A stretch of DNA of 64,000 bases from Solitalea agri (GTDB taxonomy: Bacteria; Bacteroidota; Bacteroidia; Sphingobacteriales; Sphingobacteriaceae), in contig NZ_JAMWYS010000053.1 in assembly GCF_023914155.1 (NCBI RefSeq), positions 149,339-213,338 on the forward strand, in the 5' to 3' direction. Below the pieces are notes generated by a model that saw nothing but the letters and a program-made list of their open reading frames with translations, was not told the origin of the DNA and did no database searches. Both the position numbers and the translations under genes were made by a program. Position 1 is the first letter of the stretch; every line of letters begins with the position of its first letter. Of this stretch, positions 18,689 to 28,584 are shown in pieces.

Positions 18689-19690
18689 ATGGTTAAGGCT
18701 TTTGTTTTTGGGAAATTTTTACCTTTTCATACCGGTCATGAAGCGCTTATTCGGTTTGCCCTTAGCAAGTGCGATTTTTTAACGGTGCTGGTCTGCTGCA
18801 GTGATAAGGAAGCTATTGATGGTAGTTTACGAAAGAGCTGGATTGAAGAGAGTTTTGCTGATCATAAGATTCTGGATATCAGAATCATGAATTACAATGA
18901 AGATGAATTGCCCAATACATCCGTTTCGTCGAGGGAGGTTTCCAAAGTTTGGTCCGATCAATTTAAAGTTCTTCTTCCTGACTATAATTTACTTATCACT
19001 TCTGAACCCTATGGCGATTACGTTGCCGAATTTATGGGTATAAAACATATTTGTTTTGATCGGGAAAGAAAAATGGTACCTGTTTCAGCTACTGCAATAC
19101 GCAATAATACAGTGGCTAATTGGAACTTCCTTTCAAAAGGGGCAAAGCCTTTTTTTTGTGTAAAGGTGGTTTTGTTAGGAACTGAGTCAACCGGAAAATC
19201 AACGATTGCTAATAAACTTGCCCAGCATTATGCCTGTTCAATTGTTGCTGAAACAGGCAGAGATCTGATCCCAGACTCCAAAACTTTAGTGTATGATGAT
19301 TTGGTTTTGGTTGCCGATGAACATGCTAAAAGGATCACAGATGCAGTAGCAGGAGATAATTTACTTGTCATTATTGATACCGATGTTCATATTACAAAAT
19401 CGTATTCCCGGTTTATATTTAATAAAGAGCTTAAGGTGGATGCGGATATAATGCAGGCAAACCAGGCCCATCTCTATTTATACCTGAATAATGATGCAAC
19501 TTATTTTCAGGACGGAACAAGGTTGGAAGCGGAAGCACGTGATCGGTTAGATCTAAGTCACCGGAAAATTTTGGGAGAAAACAATATCCGCTATGTTGAA
19601 ATAAAAGGAAACTGGACGGAACGATTTGAAAAAGCATGTGAGTGCATAGATGAACTTTTGAGTAGAGAAAGTAAACGAATAAAGCTTTAA
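18689..19690 (+). CDS. nadR: NadR-type bifunctional NMN adenylyltransferase / ribosylnicotinamide kinase
   Basis: Predicted cytoplasmic NAD-salvage enzyme. The N-terminal nucleotidyltransferase domain (residues 1-150) has FGKFLPFHTGHEALI with the HxGH motif and PVSATAIRNN, the ISxTxxR-type motif, so it should join NMN and ATP to form NAD. The C-terminal P-loop domain (about 160-330) has Walker A GTESTGKST and should phosphorylate nicotinamide riboside. The DNA-binding HTH of enterobacterial NadR is absent, so this is the enzyme-only form. In Bacteroidota such genes often sit by pnuC; here the neighbour is an NCS2 permease. Confidence 0.88.
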   Translation: MVKAFVFGKFLPFHTGHEALIRFALSKCDFLTVLVCCSDKEAIDGSLRKSWIEESFADHKILDIRIMNYNEDELPNTSVSSREVSKVWSDQFKVLLPDYNLLITSEPYGDYVAEFMGIKHICFDRERKMVPVSATAIRNNTVANWNFLSKGAKPFFCVKVVLLGTESTGKSTIANKLAQHYACSIVAETGRDLIPDSKTLVYDDLVLVADEHAKRITDAVAGDNLLVIIDTDVHITKSYSRFIFNKELKVDADIMQANQAHLYLYLNNDATYFQDGTRLEAEARDRLDLSHRKILGENNIRYVEIKGNWTERFEKACECIDELLSRESKRIKL

Positions 19691-19776
19691 GAGTTTAGGA
19701 ATTTAAACACAGCACCAATCTCGATCTGACCTTGATAGAATAGGACTAACTGTACTTACTGGGTATAATTTGCTAT

Positions 19777-21399
19777 TCAATTATAATACAAGGTCCATTT
19801 GCCAAAGCTTTTTGATTGCCAGCCTTGCATGGTGGCTTCCATTTCTTTTAATAGTTTTTTCTTGCTGACTACCACCACTTTTGATGAAAGCAGTTGCTGC
19901 AGTTTGTCCTTATCCGATTGTTGGTTTAAATCAATATAGCTATTTCGCCATTTCTCATCTTTTTCAAATTGAACTTCCCTTATTAATGATTTATCTCCGG
20001 CATAAATGGAAATAATGTCTTTGTCGAGCTCAAAAGCCAGTGAAGGCAACAGTTTGTCATAAACTAAAACAGGTCTGTTTATGAGTTTTTTTCCCTTTAT
20101 AAATTCAGTAATAGGAGATATGCCATTAGCTAGCAATATGTTTTGTTGCAAAAAAAAGGCGGAATAGATGATCAACGTGCCGGTAAACACTAGTGATAAT
20201 TTAATGAATACCTGTTTGTAGTTAATTTCTTTGAGCACAAAATACGAGCTAATTATAAGCGCTGAAACAGGTAATAATGCCAACCATTTTTGCAGGTAAA
20301 TACCATGGCCATAAAACGGAGCTCCAGCTAAACCAAGGTATAGTAAGCTCATCAAAACAAATGCGTTAAGCACCATTCGTTTTCCCAAATTTAGGTTAAG
20401 GTAATAGGCAGTTATCAGGCTGAAGCCAGTAAAAAGTGGTAGTATATAAAGTATGAGTTTTGAGCTTGAAATTGAATAAACGATAAGAGGTACAAGCAAC
20501 CACCAAATAACAATTCGCTTAACCATTAGTTCGATAGAGGATTCACCCGCGTTTAGTTTGACAAATAGGTATCTGAAAAAAATGATGATCCAAGGAAATG
20601 ATACTAAAGGAAATAATGGCAAGTAATAATACCACGGCGAACGACGTGCAAACACTTCAGCATGAGCCACCCTGTCAACTAAATGATGATATATAAAATA
20701 ATCAGCTAAATTTTGGTCATTATGAATTAGATAAGCAAACCAAGATAAGCCTACTACAATAAAGACTCCAGCAGCGAGCAGGTAGTGAATAAGACTAAAA
20801 CGGGGTTTAGGAAGAACTCCTATAAAGCTAATGATACTGAAAAAAGGAATTACAAAAACAGCAGGTCCTTTAGTTAAAAAACCTATTCCTAGAAACAAAG
20901 CAAAGCCATACAAATTGAGGTATTTACCTATTTTTAAAAACTCTATCCAACAATAAATGGCAGCCAACATGCTGGTCACCATAAACAAGTCGGTTGTTAA
21001 TCCCTTAACGGCCATGAGCACAATTGGCAGGGTAGCATAAATGACTGAAGCGTACCAGGCCTTTTGTTCATCTGCCAAGAGCTCTTTAGCGATCTTAAAA
21101 ATTAGATAGATCTGCAAGCAATAAGCAATCACTAAAAAGAAGCGAGCGGCAAAAGGATTTACCCCAAAAGTCAGGTAGCTGATGGCGGTTAGCCAATATG
21201 TTATTGGAGGTTTATGATAATGATGGATGTTTAATAAACTCGGATGCACCCAATCTCCTGATCGCATCATTTCTCTGCTTATTTCGGCGTATCGAGCTTC
21301 GCTGGTTTCTGTTACGCCCCAAAGATTGGCGGTAGCCAGCAATAAACTACCGATCACGAGTATCGTCAAGAACGTTATTCTGAAGTATTTGCTCTTCAT
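19777..21399 (-). CDS. ArnT/PMT-type GT39 membrane glycosyltransferase
   Basis: Polytopic inner-membrane glycosyltransferase with about 12 hydrophobic segments and a soluble C-terminal part of ~110 residues. The first periplasmic loop has the family block SEARYAEISREMMRSGDW, equivalent to the DExRYAEI region of ArnT. Such enzymes transfer a sugar from a polyprenyl-phosphate donor to lipid A or other envelope acceptors. Here Ser replaces the acidic residue that usually precedes Glu in that block. The start codon lies 53 bp inside the end of the GT2 gene; the GT2 is the likely donor-maker. The acceptor is unknown. Confidence 0.85.
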   Translation of the reverse strand: MKSKYFRITFLTILVIGSLLLATANLWGVTETSEARYAEISREMMRSGDWVHPSLLNIHHYHKPPITYWLTAISYLTFGVNPFAARFFLVIAYCLQIYLIFKIAKELLADEQKAWYASVIYATLPIVLMAVKGLTTDLFMVTSMLAAIYCWIEFLKIGKYLNLYGFALFLGIGFLTKGPAVFVIPFFSIISFIGVLPKPRFSLIHYLLAAGVFIVVGLSWFAYLIHNDQNLADYFIYHHLVDRVAHAEVFARRSPWYYYLPLFPLVSFPWIIIFFRYLFVKLNAGESSIELMVKRIVIWWLLVPLIVYSISSSKLILYILPLFTGFSLITAYYLNLNLGKRMVLNAFVLMSLLYLGLAGAPFYGHGIYLQKWLALLPVSALIISSYFVLKEINYKQVFIKLSLVFTGTLIIYSAFFLQQNILLANGISPITEFIKGKKLINRPVLVYDKLLPSLAFELDKDIISIYAGDKSLIREVQFEKDEKWRNSYIDLNQQSDKDKLQQLLSSKVVVVSKKKLLKEMEATMQGWQSKSFGKWTLYYN

Positions 21400-22120
21400 T
21401 GGAGACTAGGTTATGTTTTTTGATCTGATATTGAATAACGTTGCGTTGCATCCAGCGTAAAGCCAAGGCGTCAACTACTGGGCCTAAAAAACGGTTAAGA
21501 AAATTGTATTTAGATTTTCCTCCGTAACGAGGAAAGTGCTGAATGGGTATCTGCTTTATTTTTCCACCCAATATGGCTACCATATTGGGCATAAACCGAT
21601 GCATGCCTTTGTAAAAGGGTAAACGTTTAGCAATATCAGTCTTGATAATTTTTAAAGGGCAACCGGTATCGATGATAGTATCTTTCAAAAGCAATCTTCT
21701 AAGAGAATTCGCCAAGGTTGATGTGATCCTTTTTGTAAGTGTGTCTTTACGGTTTTGACGATAACCCATTACCAAATCATATTGGTCGGCGTATTCCAAT
21801 AGCTTCAGAAAATCAATAGGTAAGGTTTGAAGATCAGCGTCAATATATCCGATTAAAGTGGTGTTACAATGGTCGATGCCAGCTTTTAGCGCCACACTTA
21901 AGCCACCTCTCTGTTGCAGTGAAATGAAAAAGAAGCCACGGTTTTTTAAACAAGCTTCTTCTATTAGCTCAAGGCTGTTATCGGTCGACCCATCATTTAT
22001 AAAGAGGATTGAGGTGTAAATTGGTGCCTTTTCAATAAATTTTTTTAGCTCATCCACCAAGGCATTTAAGCACTGTTCCTCATTATAAACCGGAACGAGA
22101 ATAGTAAATGTTCTGGTCAT
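21347..22120 (-). CDS. GT2 glycosyltransferase (polyprenyl-phosphate sugar transferase, DPM1/ArnC-like)
   Basis: Family 2 glycosyltransferase likely to charge a polyprenyl phosphate with a sugar at the inner face of the membrane. The N-terminus has ILVPVYNEEQCL, the nucleotide-binding FINDGSTDNS, and the DxD-like YIDADLQTLP. The acceptor-side segment VMGYRQNRKD and the GGKSKYNF block near residue 207 are typical of DPM1-like enzymes. There are no clear C-terminal transmembrane helices, unlike ArnC, so it resembles the short DPM1 form. It overlaps the GT39 gene by 53 bp, indicating translational coupling and a shared pathway. Confidence 0.88.
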   Translation of the reverse strand: MTRTFTILVPVYNEEQCLNALVDELKKFIEKAPIYTSILFINDGSTDNSLELIEEACLKNRGFFFISLQQRGGLSVALKAGIDHCNTTLIGYIDADLQTLPIDFLKLLEYADQYDLVMGYRQNRKDTLTKRITSTLANSLRRLLLKDTIIDTGCPLKIIKTDIAKRLPFYKGMHRFMPNMVAILGGKIKQIPIQHFPRYGGKSKYNFLNRFLGPVVDALALRWMQRNVIQYQIKKHNLVSNEEQILQNNVLDDTRDR

Positions 22121-22260
22121 AAGTGATAAGGTTAAGAAGAAGAGGTAGTTATAATTTACGAAAAATTAAGTGTTTTAAGGTAAAGTAATTGATTGTTAGT
22201 TTGTTAAGTTTTTGTGATGATTTGAAAAAGTAACGTTGGTTCATCCGGCTGAAACAGGCA

Positions 22261-22710
22261 TTAGGCATCTGGAATTTCAGGTTCAACCAACTTGGCTAAC
22301 TTTTCCAAAGATTCCTGCCAACCCAAATAACACATTTCTGCAGGTATTACTGCAGGTATATTTTCCTGGATTATTTTTATTTCGGTTCCTACCATGACTT
22401 TCTTTAGCCATACGGAGGTGATCATTTCATCTGGAAGGTTAGGGTCATCAAATTTGTCAGTGTATTTTAAAAACTCGCCGGGTTTAACTTCTAGATATTT
22501 CCCACCAAAGGAGTGGCTATTACCAGTTGAGAAATTATGAAACGACATCCTGAACGTTCCATCTACCTGTACATTCATTTCATGAACAGTGCATAGAAAT
22601 CCATAGGGAGGTAACCAGGATGAAATAGCGTTAGCTTCGGTAAAAGCACGAAAAACCTTTTCGGGGGTAGCTTTAAGAACCCTGTGTAGAGAAACACTGT
22701 TGCTTGACAT
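22261..22710 (-). CDS. SRPBCC/AHSA1-family protein
   Basis: 149-aa START-like protein of the AHSA1 (activator of Hsp90 ATPase homologue) group. It opens with the family pattern VSLHRVLKATPEKVFRAFTE and continues with DGTFRMSFHN, and the C-terminal helix region GWQESLEKLAKLVEPE is typical. These proteins have a hydrophobic ligand pocket; the ligand is unknown here. It is 140 bp upstream of the GT2 gene, so a shared transcript is uncertain. Confidence 0.85.
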   Translation of the reverse strand: MSSNSVSLHRVLKATPEKVFRAFTEANAISSWLPPYGFLCTVHEMNVQVDGTFRMSFHNFSTGNSHSFGGKYLEVKPGEFLKYTDKFDDPNLPDEMITSVWLKKVMVGTEIKIIQENIPAVIPAEMCYLGWQESLEKLAKLVEPEIPDA

Positions 22711-22941
22711 ATAAATTGATTGATAGAGTTTTAATTATTAATTGAAGTTGATTTTTGTTGGTTGTTATAAATTTAAAAATAATTTTCCTCTGAGCTTACA
22801 TTAAAAACTTTGGAAACTTTTCAATCTGATATATGTACTGATTTTCATCATTTATTGATTTGACGATCGTTTCGCGTTTAATTACAAGGTTTAGAATATC
22901 AGTTATTTTTTTGTTATTTCGTTTCCTTCAATTTCAGCGAA

Positions 22942-23526
22942 ATGACTCCGTATAAAGATCGAACAGATAATGAGCTTGTTGCAATGCTAAAGGGGCGCGA
23001 TCAGGAGGCATTCACCGAAATCTACAATCGCTATTGGGCAACTATGTATGCCCATGTTTACAAAATGCTGAGGAGTCAGGAGGAATCAAAAGACTTGCTT
23101 CAGGATCTGTTCAGTTCTCTTTGGCTTAAAGCTGAAGATATTAATATAGAAACCAAACTTTCCGGATACTTATACCTTGCTGCCCGAAACAGGGTGTTTA
23201 ATCTCATTCAGCAGAATAAGGTTAAAAATGACTATATAGCTTCGGTGATGAAATTTGTTTCCGAAACCGATACCTCTATTCTTCAACGATTAGACGAGAA
23301 AGAATTGATCAGAGCTATTGATTCGGAGATCCAAAATTTACCGGCAAAAATGCGTGAGATCTTTGAACTGAGCCGGAAGGAGAATCTTTCGCACAAAGAA
23401 ATTGCCGCAAAACTCAATATCTCCGATCAAACTGTGCGTAAGCAAATTCAAAATGCGCTGCGGATTCTTCGTCCTAAAATTAACGGAATTCAGGCTGCTA
23501 CGGCTATTCTTCTTTTTCTCCGCTAG
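22942..23526 (+). CDS. ECF-type RNA polymerase sigma factor (FecI-like)
   Basis: Second ECF sigma factor of the window. Region 2 is near residues 15-75 (DQEAFTEIYNRYWATMYAHVYK and KDLLQDLFSSLWL). Region 4 is near 130-180 (LPAKMREIFELSRKENLSHKEIAAKLN followed by ISDQTVRKQIQNALRILR). The last 13 residues (GIQAATAILLFLR) are hydrophobic, a shorter version of the tail on the sigma factor at 186-779. A FecR gene follows 100 bp later and then SusC, SusD and TlpA genes, the same order as in the first locus. Confidence 0.94.
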   Translation: MTPYKDRTDNELVAMLKGRDQEAFTEIYNRYWATMYAHVYKMLRSQEESKDLLQDLFSSLWLKAEDINIETKLSGYLYLAARNRVFNLIQQNKVKNDYIASVMKFVSETDTSILQRLDEKELIRAIDSEIQNLPAKMREIFELSRKENLSHKEIAAKLNISDQTVRKQIQNALRILRPKINGIQAATAILLFLR

Positions 23527-23626
23527 GCGCTAAATGGCTGCTTGTTAAAAAAATATTAAATTTCTTTAAACTCATCTACCCCATAGGTCCTGCTCAACTG
23601 TTTTATACTTAAAACACAGAAAGAGT

Positions 23627-24778
23627 ATGACTCGTCAGGAAGCACAACAACTTTTTGAAAAATATAACAAGGGCCTTGCTTCAGCAGAAGAACAGATGCT
23701 GTTGGAACAATGGTACCATCATGAACAAGCCAATCAACGTCTTACGGAAGAAGAAGCATCATTTATTCTGTTGAAAGATGAAATATGGGAAGGCACCCTG
23801 GCAAAGGCAGGCTTGGAACCTGCGAATATAGAACATGCTTCAGGCACTAAAACTATCAGCCTTAAGAAATGGTTGGCAGCAGCGTGTATTGTTCTTCCTT
23901 TAATGATTGCCGGTGGCTATTTTCTGACCAGAAAATCAATTATTACTAAAAGCGATTTAGCGGCCAATAAAGAAAATACAATTGTTCCCGGTGGAAATAA
24001 AGCCATTCTAACCTTGGCTGATGGTTCATCTATTGTTTTGAACGACCGCAAGAACGGAGTAATAGCCAACCAGCAAAATGCTGTAATTACCAAAGACAGC
24101 GAGGGGAAAATCAGCTATGGTTCCAATGATGCACAAAGTGTTGCTGTGATCAATACCCTATCAACACCTAAAGGAGGAACCTATCAGGTGCGTTTACCTG
24201 ACGGTACCCAGGTTTGGTTAAACGCTGCTACTAAATTAAGCTACCCATCTTCTTTTGCAGGAGCTAATCACCGTACAGTTGAACTTACAGGTGAGGCCTA
24301 TTTTGAAGTAGCAAAAGATAAAACCCATCCCTTTATTGTAAAATCAGGAACTCAGGAAGTAGAGGTACTGGGCACGCACTTTAATGTTAATAGCTATACT
24401 GATGAAAGCGCTGTAAAAACCACGCTTCTGGAAGGTTCGGTAAAGGTAAGTGCCAATGGAAATGCACATCTGCTTAAACCTGGTCAGCAATCAGTTTTAA
24501 CTGCTACTAATGCAGAAGTAATCACCGCTAACATTAAAGAAACAATGGCCTGGAAAAATGGCTATTTCCGCTTTAATGAAGAACGCATAGATGAAATAAT
24601 GCTGAAGCTTAGCAGGTGGTATGATGTTGAAGTTAGTTACGCAGGGAAAATATCGGATGAACGTTTTAGCGGTAATATTTCGAGATACAAAAATATAAAT
24701 GAGGTATTAGACATGTTAAGTTATTCTAATGCCGTGAAATTTAAAGTTGAAGGAAGGAGGGTTACGGTAATGGAATAA
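23627..24778 (+). CDS. FecR-family anti-sigma factor (FecR + DUF4974)
   Basis: Inner-membrane anti-sigma factor for the sigma gene just upstream. The cytoplasmic N-terminus (QEAQQLFEKYNKGLASAEEQ) is the usual sigma-contact segment. The transmembrane helix is at about 88-106 (WLAAACIVLPLMIAGGYFL). The periplasmic FecR domain has STPKGGTYQVRLPDGTQVWL and VEVLGTHFNVNSYTDE, and the DUF4974 tail contains WKNGYFRFNEERIDEIM. At 383 aa it is close in length and motif order to the first FecR. Confidence 0.94.
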   Translation: MTRQEAQQLFEKYNKGLASAEEQMLLEQWYHHEQANQRLTEEEASFILLKDEIWEGTLAKAGLEPANIEHASGTKTISLKKWLAAACIVLPLMIAGGYFLTRKSIITKSDLAANKENTIVPGGNKAILTLADGSSIVLNDRKNGVIANQQNAVITKDSEGKISYGSNDAQSVAVINTLSTPKGGTYQVRLPDGTQVWLNAATKLSYPSSFAGANHRTVELTGEAYFEVAKDKTHPFIVKSGTQEVEVLGTHFNVNSYTDESAVKTTLLEGSVKVSANGNAHLLKPGQQSVLTATNAEVITANIKETMAWKNGYFRFNEERIDEIMLKLSRWYDVEVSYAGKISDERFSGNISRYKNINEVLDMLSYSNAVKFKVEGRRVTVME

Positions 24779-24862
24779 TACTACGAATGAGTATAACTTT
24801 TTGTGAGTAATAAGTTAACCGTACCATACCTGAATCAATCTTTGAAACTGATGATATTAAAA

Positions 24863-24891
24863 AACCAGCCCGACGGCAATCGGACTGGTTA
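24863..24891 (-). terminator. Antisense-oriented terminator-like hairpin between fecR and susC
   Basis: Stem AACCAG-CCGA paired with TCGG-CTGGTT around CGGCAA, with single mismatched bases. The A-run precedes it on the plus strand, so the intrinsic-terminator shape (hairpin then T-run) is on the minus strand, opposite to the surrounding genes. Confidence 0.55.
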
Positions 24892-24988
24892 TGTAAGGAT
24901 GGTAATGGTTAATATAAGTATCAACTAACCATTTAATGCCGCGAATCTGGAAAATACAAGGCATATGGTATCAACCCTAACTGAACAA

Positions 24989-27900
24989 ATGTACAAAATT
25001 TGCACCCAACTGCTGTGCGGTATCCGTTCACAGCACAAAACATGGAGAGTTATGAAGCTAACATTTTTGCTTTTACTCGCAGCGATAATGCAAGTCAGTG
25101 CAAGCACTTATGCACAGAAAATTACGTTATCTGCAAAAAATGCTGAGCTAGTTACTGTTTTTGATAAGATAAGCGATCAAACCGGTTATGATTTTGTCGT
25201 CACCAACTCAATTTTAAAAAGTGCCGGCAAAGTAACCCTCGACGTTAAAAACGTAGAGCTAAAAGAGGTATTGGAGCAGATCTTCAAAAACCAACCTTTT
25301 GAATTCAGCATTAGCAACAATACAGTACTTGTAAAAAAGAAACCCGCCCCACATGCGGTAACAATTGTAAGCCCGGTAGCTACCATTGATATAACCGGAA
25401 AAGTTACCGACGAAATTGGGCTTCCGCTTCCGGGGGCAGTTATCAGGGTAAAGGGAACCTCACTGCAAACCTCAGCCAACGCAAACGGTGAGTTTAACCT
25501 GCGCAATGTAGACGAAAATGCGATTTTAATTATCTCATTTTTAGGCTATAGGGCCAGAGAGTTAAAGGCCGCAAAAGACCTGGGTACTATTTCCCTGGCT
25601 ATTGATCAAAATGTATTAAAGGAAGTATCGGTTTCTACAGGTTATCAAACCATTCCTAAAGAGCGTGTAACCGGGGCTTTTTCAAGTGTTCCGGCAAAAG
25701 AGCTGGAGCATCAGCGATTAAGCAATATAAACTCATTGCTTGAAGGCCGTGTTCCTGGCTATAATAATGGCGTGATCAGGGGAACTACCTCTATGAATGG
25801 CGTTACCACCCCTCTCTATGTGGTTGATGGCTTTCCGGTTGAGAATACCCGATATAGCGCATCAGGAAGCATTGAAGAAAACGTTCCGGGGTTAAACCTC
25901 GAGGATATAGAAACGATTACTGTCCTTAAAGATGCCGCTGCCGCATCAATTTATGGTGCCCGTGCAGCAAACGGAGTCGTGGTAATTGTTACCAAAAAAG
26001 GTAAAAAAGGAAAACCACAGGTTTCTTTCTCCAGCACCTTTACCATGTCGCCGTATAAGCTGTATACCAATAATATTACCAGCTCGGCTGATATTGTTGC
26101 ACTGGAAAAAGAATGGGCTGCAAATAACCCAAATCTACAAGGTTCTGGAGCCGCTGATTACGCAAACTCCTTATTAGAAAATGCTGTTTATCCAAGTCAG
26201 GGTATAAACTCTTTACTCCGTTATTATTCAGGTAGTTTATCATCAACCGATCTGGATACAAAGCTCAATCAGTTAGCTGCAGGAGGTTATCAATACTATG
26301 ATGATGTTAAAAACTACAGCAAACGTGATCCTTTTTATCAGCAGTATAACCTGAATATTCAGAACGCTACTGATAAAAATTCGCTTTACTCTTCAGTTAC
26401 TTACCGCAACAACAAATTCGAAGATAAATACTCGGACAATGAATCATTGGGACTTAATCTTAAGAACACCACTTTCTTCAACAAATGGTTTACCCTTGAG
26501 TTAAGCAATTATTTCGATTATGGTAAAACTAACAGACAGTCTTATTCAACACTTTCACCGGGATATTCGTTTCAGGCTTATGACCGCCTGGTAAATGCTG
26601 ATGGGAGTCATTTTACTTCTACGGCCGAATCGCGCTTAAGCGCTAACACCCTATCATTGATCAATGACTATAATTTGTATAGCATGGACATCAATGCCTT
26701 GGATGAGCAGCAGATGAACGTAAGTGGTACCAAAAGTTATAGCAATCGTTCATTCATTAAGCTAAAAGCAGACATTACAGAATGGTTGTCATTTAGTCCT
26801 ACGTTCCAATACGAATTTGGTAACGATCGTTTGAGTCAGTTGTATGATAAAAACTCTTACTACGTAAGAAACAAAGTAAATGGTTTTGCCAGCTATTCTA
26901 CTGATAAAGGTTTTAATTATAATATGCCCTATGGAAATATATTTGAGGATCAAAATCAATATACCTCATCTTATAACTTCCGTCAGCAATTTAACGTAGA
27001 TAAAACCTTTGGTCAAAAGCATAATCTTACGGCTATTGTAGGTTCCGAAATAAGAAATGCCAAATTGGAGTATAAATCTGGAAATCTTTATAATTATGAT
27101 CCTACGGTTTTGTCATTTGACTTGATTGACGCCAAACAACTGGCAAATGTTGATGGAGCAATATTGGGTGGCGAGTACTTTTCGTCGTCAGATATTGCTG
27201 TTCAGCGTGAAACCGTTAACCGCTTCGTGTCCTTGTATTCAAATGCAGGTTACTCTTATGACGACCGCTATTTAGCAACTGCAAGTATTCGTTGGGATCG
27301 CTCCAACCTTTGGGGTACCAATTCTAAATATCAAAATAAACCGCTTTGGTCTGTTGGAGCCGGATGGAACATCAATAGGGAAGCATTTTTTAATGCGAAA
27401 TGGGTTGACCTGTTAAAACTGCGCGCTTCATATGGTATAAGCGGTAATATTGCCAAAGATGCAGCTCCATACATGACGGCATATTACTATGCGAATAATA
27501 ACGTTGGAGGGTTGCAAGGATCAATTTCAGCCCGTCCAAATCCATTGCTTTCATGGGAAAAAACAGGTACTACCAATATTGGTCTTGATTATGGCTTTTT
27601 CGAAAATCGCCTTTCAGGCTCAATTGACCTGTATTATAAGAAAGGTGAAAACCTGTTAGCAAATACCATGGGAGTGCCTACAGAGGGTTTTGGTTATTCA
27701 ACCTATTCAATTAACAATGGAGAAATGCAAAATAAAGGAGTTGAAGTTTCTTTATCAGCTGATATTATTCGGAAAAGTAACCTTCGTTGGAACACTACCC
27801 TGCAGTATGCACACAATAAAAACGAGGTTACCTATGTGAATGTTGAAGCGCCTGTATATTTTCTTCAACTGGATTACCCTGAGGCATATCCACGTATCGG

Positions 27901-28552
27901 AAATCCATATCAGGCAATTTACAGCTACCGTTGGGCCGGATTAAGCGAAGATGGACTTCCACAGGTGTATAATGAAAATGGAGAGAAAATGCTGTATTCT
28001 CCGGGTTCATTAGAGTCGATCGTTTATAGCGGTTCAACCGTTCCTACTTATTCGGGTTCATTTAACAACTTGCTGGAGTATAAGAATTTCACTTTTTCGT
28101 TTTTGCTGACATTTGAAGGCGGACATAAGATGAGAAACTCATTTCTGCCAATGTTAGGTAACGATTATAACAGCGCAATGTTTAGCTATGTTTCTCAAAT
28201 AGGCCCGGTTAATAAAGACATCGTAAACAGATGGAAAAATCCGGGAGATGAAACCAAAACTAATGTGCCTAGAGCTGTTTTTGCTGAGGATCCGAATTAT
28301 AGCAGTGACAGTTATGAGATCTATCGTAATGCCGATATCAATGTATTAGATGCTTCTAATATCCGTTTGCGTAACATTTCTTTGGCTTATACACTCCCTC
28401 AAAAGCTCACTAAAAAAGCCGCCCTATCTAATGTTCGCTTGCAGTTTAATGCCGAAAACCTCTTTACTATAGCCAAAAGTGAAACGGCTAAATACCTGTT
28501 AGATGGTTTCCGTTCTCCTAATTATGTATGGGGAGTTTACATGAACTTTTAA
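24989..28552 (+). CDS. SusC/RagA-family TonB-dependent receptor with STN domain (STGYQ subgroup)
   Basis: Outer-membrane TonB-dependent importer of the second sigma/FecR locus. Parts in order: extended N-terminus (MYKICTQLLCGIRSQHK), hydrophobic signal (MKLTFLLLLAAIMQVSAS), STN domain (ELVTVFDKISDQTGYDFVVT), carboxypeptidase-D-like domain (GKVTDEIGLPLPGAVIRVKG), plug and barrel. Instead of the usual VVVGYG, the linker reads SVSTGYQTIPKERVTGAF, which marks a distinct SusC subgroup. The in-frame ATG at 24965 adds eight residues; ATG at 24989 gives the more usual N-terminus. STN plus FecR implies signal transduction to the sigma factor. Confidence 0.94.
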   Translation: MYKICTQLLCGIRSQHKTWRVMKLTFLLLLAAIMQVSASTYAQKITLSAKNAELVTVFDKISDQTGYDFVVTNSILKSAGKVTLDVKNVELKEVLEQIFKNQPFEFSISNNTVLVKKKPAPHAVTIVSPVATIDITGKVTDEIGLPLPGAVIRVKGTSLQTSANANGEFNLRNVDENAILIISFLGYRARELKAAKDLGTISLAIDQNVLKEVSVSTGYQTIPKERVTGAFSSVPAKELEHQRLSNINSLLEGRVPGYNNGVIRGTTSMNGVTTPLYVVDGFPVENTRYSASGSIEENVPGLNLEDIETITVLKDAAAASIYGARAANGVVVIVTKKGKKGKPQVSFSSTFTMSPYKLYTNNITSSADIVALEKEWAANNPNLQGSGAADYANSLLENAVYPSQGINSLLRYYSGSLSSTDLDTKLNQLAAGGYQYYDDVKNYSKRDPFYQQYNLNIQNATDKNSLYSSVTYRNNKFEDKYSDNESLGLNLKNTTFFNKWFTLELSNYFDYGKTNRQSYSTLSPGYSFQAYDRLVNADGSHFTSTAESRLSANTLSLINDYNLYSMDINALDEQQMNVSGTKSYSNRSFIKLKADITEWLSFSPTFQYEFGNDRLSQLYDKNSYYVRNKVNGFASYSTDKGFNYNMPYGNIFEDQNQYTSSYNFRQQFNVDKTFGQKHNLTAIVGSEIRNAKLEYKSGNLYNYDPTVLSFDLIDAKQLANVDGAILGGEYFSSSDIAVQRETVNRFVSLYSNAGYSYDDRYLATASIRWDRSNLWGTNSKYQNKPLWSVGAGWNINREAFFNAKWVDLLKLRASYGISGNIAKDAAPYMTAYYYANNNVGGLQGSISARPNPLLSWEKTGTTNIGLDYGFFENRLSGSIDLYYKKGENLLANTMGVPTEGFGYSTYSINNGEMQNKGVEVSLSADIIRKSNLRWNTTLQYAHNKNEVTYVNVEAPVYFLQLDYPEAYPRIGNPYQAIYSYRWAGLSEDGLPQVYNENGEKMLYSPGSLESIVYSGSTVPTYSGSFNNLLEYKNFTFSFLLTFEGGHKMRNSFLPMLGNDYNSAMFSYVSQIGPVNKDIVNRWKNPGDETKTNVPRAVFAEDPNYSSDSYEIYRNADINVLDASNIRLRNISLAYTLPQKLTKKAALSNVRLQFNAENLFTIAKSETAKYLLDGFRSPNYVWGVYMNF

Positions 28553-28584
28553 AGGCTATTAAAGGTTAGTTGAGAATCATTAAA

